Counted from the first letter of the stretch, positions 43,117 through 52,993 are shown. The stretch is 59,431 nucleotides of DNA from Gammaproteobacteria bacterium (GCA_003567685.1 PWYW01000037.1:1-59431), one strand, 5' to 3'. Notes: generated from the sequence alone by a model not told the origin. Numbers and translations: made by a program.

Positions 43117-45324
43117 CTAGTCGCAGCTTCGGAGAACGACTCGTCGCATTTCCTCGCTGAAGGGTTCAAACGGTTCGAGGGTCGACTGGAAATCGACATT
43201 GACCCGGTTGCAGTCGATCGGATCAATGACGATGGTTCCAAAGTCGGTCCGCTCGACATCATTGGGGTCGAAGTCGAAGCCCCACTCGCCACCGCTGGTG
43301 CTGATCACGTTGTCGAAGACGATTTGTCCGCTGCTGTTTTCACGACCGTCGCCGGAGAACCAGACCTGTTGGCCGTCGAGGTAGCTGTACCAGGTGATAA
43401 ACCAGGCATCGATGGCGTCTAGTGCGGCAAGTTGGATGCCTTCGCCATTGCGGGCGAAATAGCTGCCATTGAGGCCTCGGTCGGGCTGTTGGCTGGCCGT
43501 TCTATTGCAGTCGGTCGGAACCAGCTTGCGGACCCGCGTTGAAAACGGCGCAAGGCCCTGGGTCTCATCAGGACTGAATTCAATCCGGCCGCTGTTGCAG
43601 TCTCTCAGCGTGAGAGTCACGGTTCCCCAGGCTTCGCGGATGACATCGTCGGGGTCGAAGTTGGCACCGTAGTCTGCGCCACTGGTGACCGTAATGTCGT
43701 TGAACACGAAGCGCTCGCCGTTGAACTCTCCCGGGCCAATCAGCCAGAACTGGCGCCCGTCACGGTACAGATAGCAAGACATCTGAGGAATCTGTTCGCC
43801 GAGTTCGGTCACAAGAACACAGCCTTCACCGCTGCGGTCCGGGTTGAACCAGGCACCGGTGTACTGGCTGAGTTTGCCCATGGCGTCGGGCCAGCCCAGG
43901 TCGTAAAAGAAGTCCGGGACAAAATCCACATCGCCGCCATAGGCCACGTTGCTGATGCTGGGGTTCATGACCGAAGGCGGCACCATTCGATTACTGAAGT
44001 GCGAGACGCTGCTGCCTTCGTTGTCGGCGTCTGAATACAGGTTGACGAGGCCGTCTCGGGTTCCACGGGGTGGCTGGTTGGCATAGCCAAGGGTGTAAAT
44101 GCGTCCGCCGCCCAGGCCACCGCGCAACAGCGTGCCGGTGTTGCGCGGCACGATATACACCGGGATGGCCGGCGGTTCGCTGAACGCAATGCTGCGGTCG
44201 CGTGAGACACTGCCCTCGGATCCGGCTGACAGGTTGTCGACGATGATGATGCCGACGCCGCCAGCCTGGACAACATTCCGGATTTTCTCGGAGAAGGTGC
44301 ACTCACCCCGATACACCAGCGCGATGTTGCCTTCGATGAACTGGGCGTTTTCCAGGGGAGTGCACGCCAGATTTCGGTCCCAGGTGCTGACCGGTGCTCC
44401 TGGATTGGGGCTCTCCGGCAGACGCAGCGGTGCGCTCAAGCCTTCCAGTGGCAGGAACGGTGGAAAGCCCTGGATGAAGGCGTCGAATTGGCGCAGGTTG
44501 GCGACCGGTTCGGAAACCCGAATCTGTGCCGGCGGCAGCAAGCGCTCGGCAGCCCGAACATTGGTTTGATCGCCCTTGAAGGTCAGGTTGCTGCCCGAGA
44601 GTGCACTGGTTCGACGTTGTGCAGCCGTCAGCTGGTCCCAGGTCTCGCCGCGTTGGATGTCGAAGATCAGCGTACTCATGATGTCAGGCCGGCGTTCACC
44701 GCCCAGCTCGATGAACTCGCGTTCGCTGTTGGTCAGGTTCAGGAAGCCGAGGCCGTGGCCGATCTCGTGAAGGGCTAGCTCCAGGAATGAAACCTGGCCG
44801 GCAGGCGGCAGTTCCACGGGGTCCAATCCGTACCAGAAGCTATCCACGCTTTCGGCACAGTCGCCATCGTCGATGCGGATGTTGTAGGTGTTGTTGATGT
44901 CGGCAGAAACGCCGTCGAAGCGTTCGCCGGTCAATGCTGCCACCATGCTGCCCGGATAGGCTGTGCCGGATTTTGGCAGGCCGCCTTCACGGCTAAGCCA
45001 GGTAGTGCCACCGGTGCCCAACGTGGTGCGCTCGCCGCAGCCCAGGTCATCAAAGACGGCATTGATCCGGATGGTGATTTGGGAATCGAGACGCGAGGCC
45101 CAGATGCTCAGTGCGTCTTCCAGTACGGCACGCCGCTGGGCGCCCAGCGTCGTGGCCGGATTGCCTGATACCGGCGAGACAGATTGGTTGTCGTTGAAGC
45201 CGACGCCCGCGTCGTCGTTATAGATCACTTCGAACATCTGGGCCTGAACGGGGGCCGCGCCCATGCCAACGGCCAGCAACAGGCCAGCAGCCAAAAGTTT
45301 CAGGTCAGGAGCTACACGGTTCAT
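43117..45324 (-). CDS. Secreted zinc metalloprotease with PA domain and two C-terminal repeats
   Basis: 735 residues. Signal peptide 1-28 (ending VQAQ). Catalytic motif HEIGHGLGFLN at 186-196: H186, E187 and H190 are intact, but the third metzincin ligand position is Asn196. A protease-associated domain (~320-420, with IALVYRGECTFSEKIRN) is inserted in the catalytic part. Two ~100-residue C-terminal repeats follow (first with WFNPDRSGEG, second with YFARNGEGIQ), each ending in a DCN motif. It shares an ATGA overlap with the small secreted gene upstream. Confidence 0.85.
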   Translation of the reverse strand: MNRVAPDLKLLAAGLLLAVGMGAAPVQAQMFEVIYNDDAGVGFNDNQSVSPVSGNPATTLGAQRRAVLEDALSIWASRLDSQITIRINAVFDDLGCGERTTLGTGGTTWLSREGGLPKSGTAYPGSMVAALTGERFDGVSADINNTYNIRIDDGDCAESVDSFWYGLDPVELPPAGQVSFLELALHEIGHGLGFLNLTNSEREFIELGGERRPDIMSTLIFDIQRGETWDQLTAAQRRTSALSGSNLTFKGDQTNVRAAERLLPPAQIRVSEPVANLRQFDAFIQGFPPFLPLEGLSAPLRLPESPNPGAPVSTWDRNLACTPLENAQFIEGNIALVYRGECTFSEKIRNVVQAGGVGIIIVDNLSAGSEGSVSRDRSIAFSEPPAIPVYIVPRNTGTLLRGGLGGGRIYTLGYANQPPRGTRDGLVNLYSDADNEGSSVSHFSNRMVPPSVMNPSISNVAYGGDVDFVPDFFYDLGWPDAMGKLSQYTGAWFNPDRSGEGCVLVTELGEQIPQMSCYLYRDGRQFWLIGPGEFNGERFVFNDITVTSGADYGANFDPDDVIREAWGTVTLTLRDCNSGRIEFSPDETQGLAPFSTRVRKLVPTDCNRTASQQPDRGLNGSYFARNGEGIQLAALDAIDAWFITWYSYLDGQQVWFSGDGRENSSGQIVFDNVISTSGGEWGFDFDPNDVERTDFGTIVIDPIDCNRVNVDFQSTLEPFEPFSEEMRRVVLRSCD

Positions 45325-45755
45325 CGAACCACCTCCCCCGGGCGGTTGCCCTGGCGAAAATCAGGCGGTTGGTGGCCAAGCATTTCGCTGGCCGATACGC
45401 ACTCGGCAAGCAAACGGCCGTCGGGTCCGACCGAAACTCGGGTGGCCCTGGCTGTCTGCCAGAAGTGACTCTGGGCCACCCCGCCACTGGCCAGTCTGGT
45501 TGATTCCGTCGACTCCTGCATGGCGGCGGCAAGCCGCTGCTGACGGGCAATCACGTAGGCTTCCTCAGGCGAACGCGGTTCACGCAATGCGCGCGCGGTG
45601 CCGGGCTCCAGCAGCTCGTGGGTGCGATCTTCGACGGCGCGCAGCTTGTCTCGATCCAGGCTCTCGAACGTGGCTCGATCAAAGCCCGAGGCCCAACCGG
45701 CACTGGCCAACATCAGCCCGGCGAAAACGGTGGTCATCAATCGTGGTTTGTTCAT
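45321..45755 (-). CDS. Small secreted protein of unknown function, partner of the metalloprotease
   Basis: 144 residues. Signal peptide about 1-23 (FAGLMLASAGWA). The mature part is mostly helical and charged. I do not recognise a family. Its stop overlaps the metalloprotease ATG by 4 nt, so the two are co-translated; an inhibitor, chaperone or propeptide role is possible but unsupported. GATACT starts 8 nt before the ATG. Confidence 0.75.
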   Translation of the reverse strand: MNKPRLMTTVFAGLMLASAGWASGFDRATFESLDRDKLRAVEDRTHELLEPGTARALREPRSPEEAYVIARQQRLAAAMQESTESTRLASGGVAQSHFWQTARATRVSVGPDGRLLAECVSASEMLGHQPPDFRQGNRPGEVVR

Positions 45756-45880
45756 GAAGTATCTGCCAAATATGCAATTGATTCTCTATCTTATCGCATG
45801 CGTTCGTCACGGTAACGACATCAACTTCGCTGGCTGTGCCGTGTCAGTGAATTGCTCATCGAATGCCTCTGGCTGGCCGG

Positions 45881-45886
45881 TATACT
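45881..45886 (+). promoter_or_regulatory. -10-like TATACT before the SNF2 gene
   Basis: TATACT lies 36 nt before the ATG at 45917; no good -35 was found. No SD is obvious for the gene. Confidence 0.4.
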
Positions 45887-45916
45887 GGAACGCTTTGCCC
45901 AGGTTTGGACGGCTAG

Positions 45917-48900
45917 ATGAATGCCCGACTTCAACCGAAAAAGCTCACCGAAACGCTAAGCCACGGCTGTCTCAAGCGTGGTCGCGAGCTTTGGGCCGCC
46001 TCGGCCGTCCGGTTTCGCCGTGCCGGTGAACTGGACGGTGCGGAGGTGGTGACAGCCGAGGTCGAAGATGCCGAGCAGGAATGCACCGCCCGGGTTTACG
46101 CGTGGCTGGCTGGCGATACCTGGCAGGTCGACTGCTCCTGCCAGCGTGGCGAAAGTTGCGAGCATATCGCTGCCCTGGTTTTCGCGCTGACCATCGGTGA
46201 CAATCGCAACAGTCCGGAGCGCGGGAGCGATAGCGAGCAATCGGCGTCTCGCAGCGCCCAATCCGGATCGACCGAGCGCAAGGCTCGACAACGCATGATT
46301 TACCTGTTGCGCCTGTCAGAGGACGGCAGCGAGTTGGACGTTTGCCCATCGCGTGTCGTGCAGGCGGTGGCCGGCAATGAGCCGCTGGCCACGCCGTATT
46401 CCCTCGACCGCCTCTCCGATAGCCGCCAGCCTGATTACGTGGGTGATGACGATCTGGCCATACTGCACCACCTGGCAGACCGCATGGTCGCCACGCGCGG
46501 CCTGGTCTGGTATCCCCTTGGGCCGTCCAGCCACGAGTTGCTGACCGATTTGCTGGCCACTGGCCGCTGTTATTGGCAACGTATCGACGGCCAGCGCCTA
46601 TCCCTGGGCAGCCCGCTGGTGGCGTCGGTGGAATGGCAATTGCTCGATAGCGGCAGTCAGCGTCTGATATTGCGCGCCGACGAGGCCGACCAGGCCAACC
46701 TCGATGACAGTGTCCAGTTGCCGTTGAATCCGCCCTGGCGGCTGAATCCGATCAGCGGACGCTGCCGTCGGCTGCTGCCCGCCCATTCGCCGGAGCTGGT
46801 GGCCGATTTGCTGGATGCCGGGCCAATTGCCCCGGTCGATCTGGACGACTGGATCGGCCGCCTGGCAAAGGCCGACCCGGACCTGCCGTTGCCGCGCCGG
46901 CTGGAACGCCTGAACGGTGGCAAGGGTCCCGGCGTCCCTCGATTGTTGCTGCGCAACGCAGAGGTCGGACGCAGCCGCCGCTTTGAAACGGTCCCCGCCG
47001 CTGAATTGTCGTTTGCCTACGAACGAATCCGACTGGACTGGAACGATGAGGCGTCCTCCCGGCTGGTGGATAGCCACACGGTGGTCGAGGTAGAGCGTGA
47101 CCGGGATTTTGAAGAAGCCTGCGTCACCCATCTTGAAGACGCCGGCCTGGTACCCCTTCACGCCGTCCAGGGCCGCGACTACCGCCCCGGTGAAGGTGGC
47201 TTGTGGGTGGCCCGCCGGGCCGATCGCAGCGAGCACGTCTGGCTCAAGCTGCAGCAGCAATTGTCCGTCTGGGCAGAGGAAGGCTGGCAGATCAAGCTGA
47301 GCACCGATTTCAAGCTGGAGCTGCTTCAGCCCGATGACTGGTACGGCGACCTGTTCGCCAGCCAGGCGGCCGGCGACAGCTTCGAGCTGGACCTCGGCGT
47401 GGTGGTGGCGGGCGAAAAGCTCAGCCTGCTGCCAGCCCTGCTGGACTGGCTGGAGCGCACGCCCGAATCTGTACTGAAGCTGCTTCTGGCCGGCCAAACG
47501 CCGAATGGCCAGGTCACCCTGGCCGTCGACGAGCGTCGCGTCGTGCTGGTGACGATGGAGCGCCTGGCCGACACCCTGCGTGGTCTGGCTGATTTTTTCG
47601 ACCAGGCCCCAACCCTGAAGGACGGTCGCCTGCGCCTGCCGCGCGCCCGGCTGGCCGAATTGTCGGCGGCCGGGCGCCACTGGGTCTTCGGTGGTGATGA
47701 AGCGCTGGCCGAACTCAGCCGCAGGCTGGCTGACTTCGAACGCATCGACCCGTTATCAGCGCCTGTCGGGCTGGATGCCCAGCTGCGGCCCTACCAACAG
47801 TTTGGCCTGGGCTGGTTGCAGTTCCTGCGCGAGTTTGGCTTCGGTGGCATTCTCGCCGACGATATGGGCCTGGGGAAAACCATCCAGACGCTGGCCCACA
47901 TTCAGGTCGAGAAGGTCGCCGGTCGGCTCGATAAGCCCTGCCTGGTGGTGGCTCCCACCAGCCTGATGTTCAACTGGCGCGCCGAGGCCCGCCGCTTCGC
48001 GCCGGATTTAAGGGTGTTGATGCTGCACGGGCCGGAGCGCCGTGGCCAGTTCCAGTGGGTGAATGACTCCGACCTGGTGCTGACCACGTACCCCTTGCTG
48101 TCGCGCGACCGTGACTGGCTCCAGCAGCATGACTGGCACCTTCTGATTCTGGACGAGGCCCAGGCCATCAAGAACCCGCGCACGACCGCCAGTCGTTGCG
48201 TGCGCGAACTGAACGCGCGTCATCGCCTGTGCCTGACCGGCACGCCGCTGGAAAACAACCTCGGCGAATTGTGGAGCTTGTTTGACTTCCTGATGCCCGG
48301 CCTGCTGGGCTCGCAGACCCGCTTCCGCCGGCTGTTCCAGTTGCCGATCGAGCGCCACGGCGATGAAGAACGGCGCGAGCTGCTGGCCCGGCGCATCCGG
48401 CCGTTTTTCCTGCGTCGCAAGAAAGCCGACGTGGCGCCCGAGCTGCCGCCCAAGACCGAAATGTCGCGGGTAACGGAACTGAGTACCGGCCAGCAGCGCT
48501 TGTATGAACGCCTGCGCGTGTCACTGCATGACAAGGTGCGCCGGGCGGTGGCCGACCAGGGCGTCGAGCGCTCGCGCCTGGTGGTGCTGGACGCGCTGCT
48601 GCGGCTCCGACAAGTGTGCTGCGACCCGCGGCTGATTCCCGACATCGACGGCGCTGATCGCATCCCCTCGGCCAAGCTGGAGTTGCTGATGGACCTGCTG
48701 CCCGACATGCTGGCCGAAGGCCGCCGGGTGCTGCTGTTCTCGCAGTTTGTCAGCATGCTGGAGCTGATCGAGGTCGAGCTGAAACGCGCCGGTATTGATT
48801 ACGTCAAGCTGACCGGCCAGACCCGCAACCGCGAAGAGGTTGTCAACCGCTTCCAGGAAGGCAAGACCAGCCTGTTCCTGATCAGCCTGAAAGCCGGTGG

Positions 48901-49174
48901 GGTAGGGCTGAATTTGACCGCGGCGGATACCGTGATCCACTACGACCCCTGGTGGAACCCGGCGGTCGAAGACCAGGCCACCGACCGCGCCCACCGCATC
49001 GGCCAGACCCGCAAGGTCTTCGTCTACCGCTTGCTCACCGAACACACCATCGAAGAGAAAGTTCACCAACTCCAGCAAAGCAAACGCGGCCTGGTCGAAA
49101 GCCTCTTCGCCGGCGGCGGCGCCAGCACCCTGAACGCCGCCGACCTCGACGCCCTGTTCGAACCGCTGGGGTGA
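45917..49174 (+). CDS. SWIM zinc-finger SNF2-family helicase
   Basis: 1085 residues. SWIM finger at 73-83 (C73, C75, C81, H83 in VDCSCQRGESCEH). A long middle region precedes the SNF2 ATPase: ADDMGLGKTIQT (K654), VVAPTSLMFNW, ILDEAQAIKN (DEAQ), LTGTPLENNLGELWSL, and the helicase-C part with LFSQFVSMLELIE, LISLKAGGVGLNLTAAD and TDRAHRIGQTRKV. Such proteins remodel DNA-protein complexes; they are widespread and their bacterial role is not settled. No methyltransferase or nuclease partner is nearby, so a defence role is not suggested. Confidence 0.93.
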   Translation: MNARLQPKKLTETLSHGCLKRGRELWAASAVRFRRAGELDGAEVVTAEVEDAEQECTARVYAWLAGDTWQVDCSCQRGESCEHIAALVFALTIGDNRNSPERGSDSEQSASRSAQSGSTERKARQRMIYLLRLSEDGSELDVCPSRVVQAVAGNEPLATPYSLDRLSDSRQPDYVGDDDLAILHHLADRMVATRGLVWYPLGPSSHELLTDLLATGRCYWQRIDGQRLSLGSPLVASVEWQLLDSGSQRLILRADEADQANLDDSVQLPLNPPWRLNPISGRCRRLLPAHSPELVADLLDAGPIAPVDLDDWIGRLAKADPDLPLPRRLERLNGGKGPGVPRLLLRNAEVGRSRRFETVPAAELSFAYERIRLDWNDEASSRLVDSHTVVEVERDRDFEEACVTHLEDAGLVPLHAVQGRDYRPGEGGLWVARRADRSEHVWLKLQQQLSVWAEEGWQIKLSTDFKLELLQPDDWYGDLFASQAAGDSFELDLGVVVAGEKLSLLPALLDWLERTPESVLKLLLAGQTPNGQVTLAVDERRVVLVTMERLADTLRGLADFFDQAPTLKDGRLRLPRARLAELSAAGRHWVFGGDEALAELSRRLADFERIDPLSAPVGLDAQLRPYQQFGLGWLQFLREFGFGGILADDMGLGKTIQTLAHIQVEKVAGRLDKPCLVVAPTSLMFNWRAEARRFAPDLRVLMLHGPERRGQFQWVNDSDLVLTTYPLLSRDRDWLQQHDWHLLILDEAQAIKNPRTTASRCVRELNARHRLCLTGTPLENNLGELWSLFDFLMPGLLGSQTRFRRLFQLPIERHGDEERRELLARRIRPFFLRRKKADVAPELPPKTEMSRVTELSTGQQRLYERLRVSLHDKVRRAVADQGVERSRLVVLDALLRLRQVCCDPRLIPDIDGADRIPSAKLELLMDLLPDMLAEGRRVLLFSQFVSMLELIEVELKRAGIDYVKLTGQTRNREEVVNRFQEGKTSLFLISLKAGGVGLNLTAADTVIHYDPWWNPAVEDQATDRAHRIGQTRKVFVYRLLTEHTIEEKVHQLQQSKRGLVESLFAGGGASTLNAADLDALFEPLG

Positions 49175-49268
49175 TCGAAGGCGTCATCCCCTCCGGCCGC
49201 CCTGTCATCCCGGCCGCAGCGCGCCCTCCATCCCGCCCCGTGCCTTCCGTCATCCCCCGTGCCCTTCT

Positions 49269-49505
49269 GTCATCCCGGCCGCAGCGAAGCGAAGCGCCGG
49301 GATCTCAGACCGCTATCCCCGGGCTCCCCTGTCATCCCGGCCGCAGCGAAGCGAAGAGCCGGGACCTCAGACCGCTATCCCCCGGGCTGCCCTGTCATCC
49401 CGGCCGCAGCGAAGCGAAGCGCCGGGATCTCAGACCGCTATCCCCGAACTCCCCTGTCATCCCGGCCGCAGCGAAGCGGAGAGCCGGGATCTCAGAAAGC
49501 CCGCA
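49269..49505. repeat. Tandem array of four 62-bp GTCATCCCGG units
   Basis: Units begin at 49269, 49331, 49394 and 49456 (spacing 62, 63, 62). Each reads GTCATCCCGGCCGCAGCGAA... then a CCGGGATCTCAGACCGCTAT segment, i.e. an inverted repeat (CCCGG / CCGGG) with conserved flanks. Degraded copies occupy 49187-49268. The units abut without unique spacers, so this is not a CRISPR. Confidence 0.85.
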
Positions 49506-49536
49506 ATCGATGAGCTTGCCAATGGCGGGCCTGAGG

Positions 49537-49665
49537 TCCCGGATATCGCCTTACGGCGATTCCGGGACGACATTCGAGATTCCGGATAGCGGATGGGGAT
49601 CCCGGATATGCCCTTCGGCCATTCCGGGACGACCCTTCGGGTCGCTTCCGGGATGACAAGCTTGT
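49537..49665. repeat. REP-like hairpins downstream of the tandem array
   Basis: TCCCGGATATCGCC / GGCGATTCCGGGA (49537-49567) and a second hairpin around 49599-49630 of the same sequence type, then TTCCGGGATGAC. Confidence 0.65.
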
Positions 49666-49685
49666 ATCTGTAAAATGGATCCACC

Positions 49686-50849
49686 ATGAACGACTCCCAA
49701 CTCCATTCAATCCTTGAAGACCTGCTCGCCCGCGAGCAGGCGTTGCGGCCGTTGTCGCTATTGAAGGCGGTGCATCGTCTGGATGCCGAGGACGAGCGGC
49801 GTTTCCTGGCTGGCGATATTCCGTTGCTGGAGAGCCGGCTCTACGGTTCAGCCGACCGCATGACCGCCCTGCTGGAGCGGGCCAGAAACTGGGCGCGCCA
49901 GCGTGGTCTGGAGTCTCAAGCCGATGGCCATGCCCGTGCCGGTCGGGTATTTCGCAAAGGGCCGGCCGAGCAGTTGGCGCGCACCACCTGGCAGCGCGCG
50001 CCGCGGCCGCAGGGGGATCTGTTCCTGGATAACGGGGCGGCCCAGGCCCGCGCCGGGCTGGTCAGGAGTTTGCTGGCGGCTGATCGCGATGCGGCGGAAC
50101 GTTGCCTGGCCGAGCTGGCTCGGGCCGAGCCGGGCCATCCGGACCAGGGCGATGCCGAGCACCTGGTGGGCGCGCTGGACTGGCTGGGTTCTCCGCCTGC
50201 GGGCCTGGCCGAGCACCTGAACACCGAGTTGCTGCCGCGCGCCGAGCGGTTGCTGGGCCGGGCCCAGGCCGATGACTTTGCCCGTGCCTTCCGCCAGGCG
50301 CTGGCCCGGCAGCCGGCCGCGCAGAACTTCGACCCGGAACACCCCGATCGCCACCGCAGCGCCTGGCTGTTCGAGCTGGAAGACTGGAACGCGTCAGTTC
50401 AGGCCTGCCAGCAAGCGCTGGATGAGGAGCCGTCCAACCTGCAAAGCCCCGAGCTGCTGGCCCGCCTGGCCACCGCCGGCCTGAACGCCGGCCAGCGCGA
50501 GACCGCCCTGCTGGCCGTTTGCCAATTGTGCTGGCGTCATCCGCAAGCCGCCGAGCGCTGGCTGGAAGCCACCGACGATGTCGAAATCGCCCGGCGCATC
50601 GCCCGCTTCTGGGACCTGGACCCGCTGCTGCCTACCGAGCTGTTCCCGGCCTGGCTGGCACTGGGAGGCCATGCCCCGGCCCCGCCGCCGGCCGAGCAAC
50701 AACCCGCCACCCCGGCAGCCACGGCCTTGCTTCACGTGCGCGCCCTGCGTCATGATCCTGAAAGCCTGGCCGAGCGAGAATGGCTGCAAGCCGAGCAGCC
50801 GGCGCTGTTCCAGCTTTGGCTGGCTGACTACCGAAAGCTCAAGGGCTGA
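49686..50849 (+). CDS. Uncharacterised helical-repeat protein
   Basis: 387 residues, no signal peptide or membrane segment. It is rich in Ala, Leu, Arg and Glu; the centre and C-terminus show TPR-like helical pairs (for example AWLFELEDWNASVQACQQALDEEP and LARLATAGLNAGQRETALLAV). I do not recognise the family. TAAAAT (49671-49676) 15 nt upstream could be a -10. It is followed by a secreted phosphoesterase after 32 nt. Confidence 0.7.
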   Translation: MNDSQLHSILEDLLAREQALRPLSLLKAVHRLDAEDERRFLAGDIPLLESRLYGSADRMTALLERARNWARQRGLESQADGHARAGRVFRKGPAEQLARTTWQRAPRPQGDLFLDNGAAQARAGLVRSLLAADRDAAERCLAELARAEPGHPDQGDAEHLVGALDWLGSPPAGLAEHLNTELLPRAERLLGRAQADDFARAFRQALARQPAAQNFDPEHPDRHRSAWLFELEDWNASVQACQQALDEEPSNLQSPELLARLATAGLNAGQRETALLAVCQLCWRHPQAAERWLEATDDVEIARRIARFWDLDPLLPTELFPAWLALGGHAPAPPPAEQQPATPAATALLHVRALRHDPESLAEREWLQAEQPALFQLWLADYRKLKG

Positions 50850-50881
50850 CGCCTTAAACTCCATGCACTGAGGGCACCGCC

Positions 50882-52765
50882 ATGCGCACCCTGTTCCTGA
50901 CCGCCGTTTTCTGCCTGCTGATAACACCCCTGTCGGCCGCTGAAATCACCGGCCGCGTGTTCCTGGCTGTTCACGAGGACGGCCAGCCGCCAGAAGACCA
51001 ACCGGGCGTGGCCGAGGTGCTGGTCAGCAATGGCCGCGAGGTTGTTCGCACCGATGCCGAGGGTCGCTACCGCTTGCCGGTGAATGACGACATGGACGTA
51101 TTTGTCATTCAGCCGGCCGGCTATCGTCTGCTGATGGACGAGCGTGGGCTTCCCCGGATGCATGTCAGCTACAAGCGCGAGGGCTCGCCTTCGCTTCGCT
51201 TTGGCGGCCTGCCGCCCGGCGAATTGCCCGAGTCGCTGGATTTCGCGCTGCGCCGGGTGGATGGGGATGACGGTGAGACAAGCTGCGCCGTGGTCGGCGA
51301 TCCGCAGACCTACTCCAACCAGGAGTTGAGCTGGTTTCGTGACAGTGCCGTTCGCACCCTGATCAACGCCGGACTGGGGCCCGACGACTGTGTGATCTAC
51401 CTCGGTGACGTGGTCGGCGACGATCTCGACCTGCTTGACCGCTTGTTCCGGCTGGGCGCCCAGGCCGGTGCGCCGCAGTGGCCGGTAATTGGCAATCACG
51501 ATCTGGATTTCGATGCCACCCGGCCCGAGGATTCGGCCGACAGCTGGCGGGCGCGCGCCTTGCCGGCCTACTATGCTTTCGAGCTGGGCGGGGCGATGTT
51601 CGTTGCGCTGAACAACGTGGTTTACCCCTGCGGCGAGGAGGATACGGTCCGGCCCGGACGCGAGTTCTGCGCCGGGGAGTCGCCGGCCTACAACGGCCGG
51701 GTGCCGCAGCAGCAGGTCGATTGGCTGGCGGCGCTGCTGGATGAATTGCCGGCCGCGCAACGGGTCATCCTGCTGCACCACGTGCCGCTGGTGTCCTTCA
51801 GCGACGCCGATCGCCCCCAGCACCTCACCGACAATGCCGCCGACATTCATGCCTTGCTGGAAGGGCGTCCGGCGCTGTCGCTGTCGGGCCACACCCACAC
51901 GCTGGAGAACCACGATCCTGGCCAGTGGTTCGATGGCTGGGAAAGCCACGTCGGCGTCGGCCCGCTGCCGTTTCGCCACATCGTGGTCGGCGCGGCCTCG
52001 GGTGGCTGGTGGCTGGGGGACCTGGATCTCGACGGCATCCCCATGGCGCTGCAGCGCATGGGGGCGCCGAAAGGCGTGCTGATGCTGGATCTGGCCGACG
52101 GCGAGTACCGCGAGCGTTACCTGGCCACCGACGACACGGGCGAGCGCCAGCAGTGGGTGTCGTTCAATACGCCGGATTTTCGCCGCTGGTATCAGGCCCT
52201 GGATGAATGGATGGCGCAAGCGGTTGATGAGCGCGACCCGGTGCCGCCGGTCTCCCAGCATGATCTCGACGACAAGCAGATGGTGACCCCGGTCGATCTG
52301 GCTGACGGGGTGTATCTGAGCGTGAACGTCTGGCTGGGTTCTGCCTCGACCCGGGTGCGGGCACAGGTCAACGGCGGCAACTGGCAGACGCTTGAGCGAA
52401 CCCAGGCCGGCCAGGGCGAAGCGTCTCATCGCGGCGCCATGTTCGTCGACCCCAAGGCCGTCGCCCGCAAGGCCACCAGTGCCCGACGCGCGGTGGTCAG
52501 CCGCTCGGGTAATGAAAGAGCCCAGGGCTTTGAGGCCTTTCGCGGCCGGCGCTACCAGGGTGTCCCCGGCCCGCAGGACCGACGCATGCCGGACCGCAAT
52601 GTCCACCTTTGGCAATGGCGCTTGCCGCCGGACCTGGGGGAGGGGATTCACCGCATCGACGTTGAAACCACGGACCGCCACGGCGAGGTCATCACCGAAA
52701 CCGTGCTGCTGGAAGTTGTCGAAGCCCGTCCCCCGCGCTTCTGGCGCCACGAGATGTGGGAGTGA
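50882..52765 (+). CDS. Exported calcineurin-like metallophosphoesterase
   Basis: 627 residues. Signal peptide about 1-20 (TAVFCLLITPLSA). An N-terminal Ig-like domain (~22-115) precedes the phosphoesterase core with VVGDPQTYSNQE, YLGDVVGDDLD, VIGNHDLDF and the terminal SGHTHTLEN; these supply the two-metal site. A C-terminal beta-sandwich domain (~415-620) completes the known three-domain architecture. It probably hydrolyses an exported phosphoester; substrate unknown. SD upstream is weak (GGGCAC). Confidence 0.88.
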   Translation: MRTLFLTAVFCLLITPLSAAEITGRVFLAVHEDGQPPEDQPGVAEVLVSNGREVVRTDAEGRYRLPVNDDMDVFVIQPAGYRLLMDERGLPRMHVSYKREGSPSLRFGGLPPGELPESLDFALRRVDGDDGETSCAVVGDPQTYSNQELSWFRDSAVRTLINAGLGPDDCVIYLGDVVGDDLDLLDRLFRLGAQAGAPQWPVIGNHDLDFDATRPEDSADSWRARALPAYYAFELGGAMFVALNNVVYPCGEEDTVRPGREFCAGESPAYNGRVPQQQVDWLAALLDELPAAQRVILLHHVPLVSFSDADRPQHLTDNAADIHALLEGRPALSLSGHTHTLENHDPGQWFDGWESHVGVGPLPFRHIVVGAASGGWWLGDLDLDGIPMALQRMGAPKGVLMLDLADGEYRERYLATDDTGERQQWVSFNTPDFRRWYQALDEWMAQAVDERDPVPPVSQHDLDDKQMVTPVDLADGVYLSVNVWLGSASTRVRAQVNGGNWQTLERTQAGQGEASHRGAMFVDPKAVARKATSARRAVVSRSGNERAQGFEAFRGRRYQGVPGPQDRRMPDRNVHLWQWRLPPDLGEGIHRIDVETTDRHGEVITETVLLEVVEARPPRFWRHEMWE

Positions 52766-52778
52766 TGTTCAAGGTGTC

Positions 52779-52990
52779 ATCCCGAAAGGCTCACCACCCT
52801 GTCATCTCGAAAGGCTCGCTACTCTGTCATCCCGGAAGGCCCAACGGGCCTATCCGGGATCTCAGGCCTGCCGTTGGCACGCTGCTTGATGTTTGCACTT
52901 CTGAGGTCCCGGCTCTCCACTTCGCTCCGGCCGGGATGACAGGGGGCTCTGGGGCCGGCTCTCCGCTTCGCTCCGGCCGGGATGACAGGG
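52779..52990. repeat. GTCATCCCGG palindrome cluster
   Basis: Several GTCATC/GATGAC half-sites (52786, 52801, 52827, 52935 and 52981 regions) bound CCGG hairpins between the phosphoesterase and UGPase genes, which converge here. Confidence 0.7.
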
Positions 52991-52993
52991 GTG

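Noticed and set aside
49269-49505. CRISPR array
   Set aside because: The 62-bp units are contiguous without unique spacers and match dispersed palindromes elsewhere; no cas genes.
45917-50849. Defence island built on the SNF2 helicase and the unknown gene after it
   Set aside because: No methyltransferase, nuclease or other defence gene nearby, and SWIM-SNF2 proteins are common outside defence systems.
50828-52750. 640-codon minus-strand frame
   Set aside because: Antisense of the metallophosphoesterase; composition (Gly/His/Arg/Gln-rich) is that of a shadow frame.
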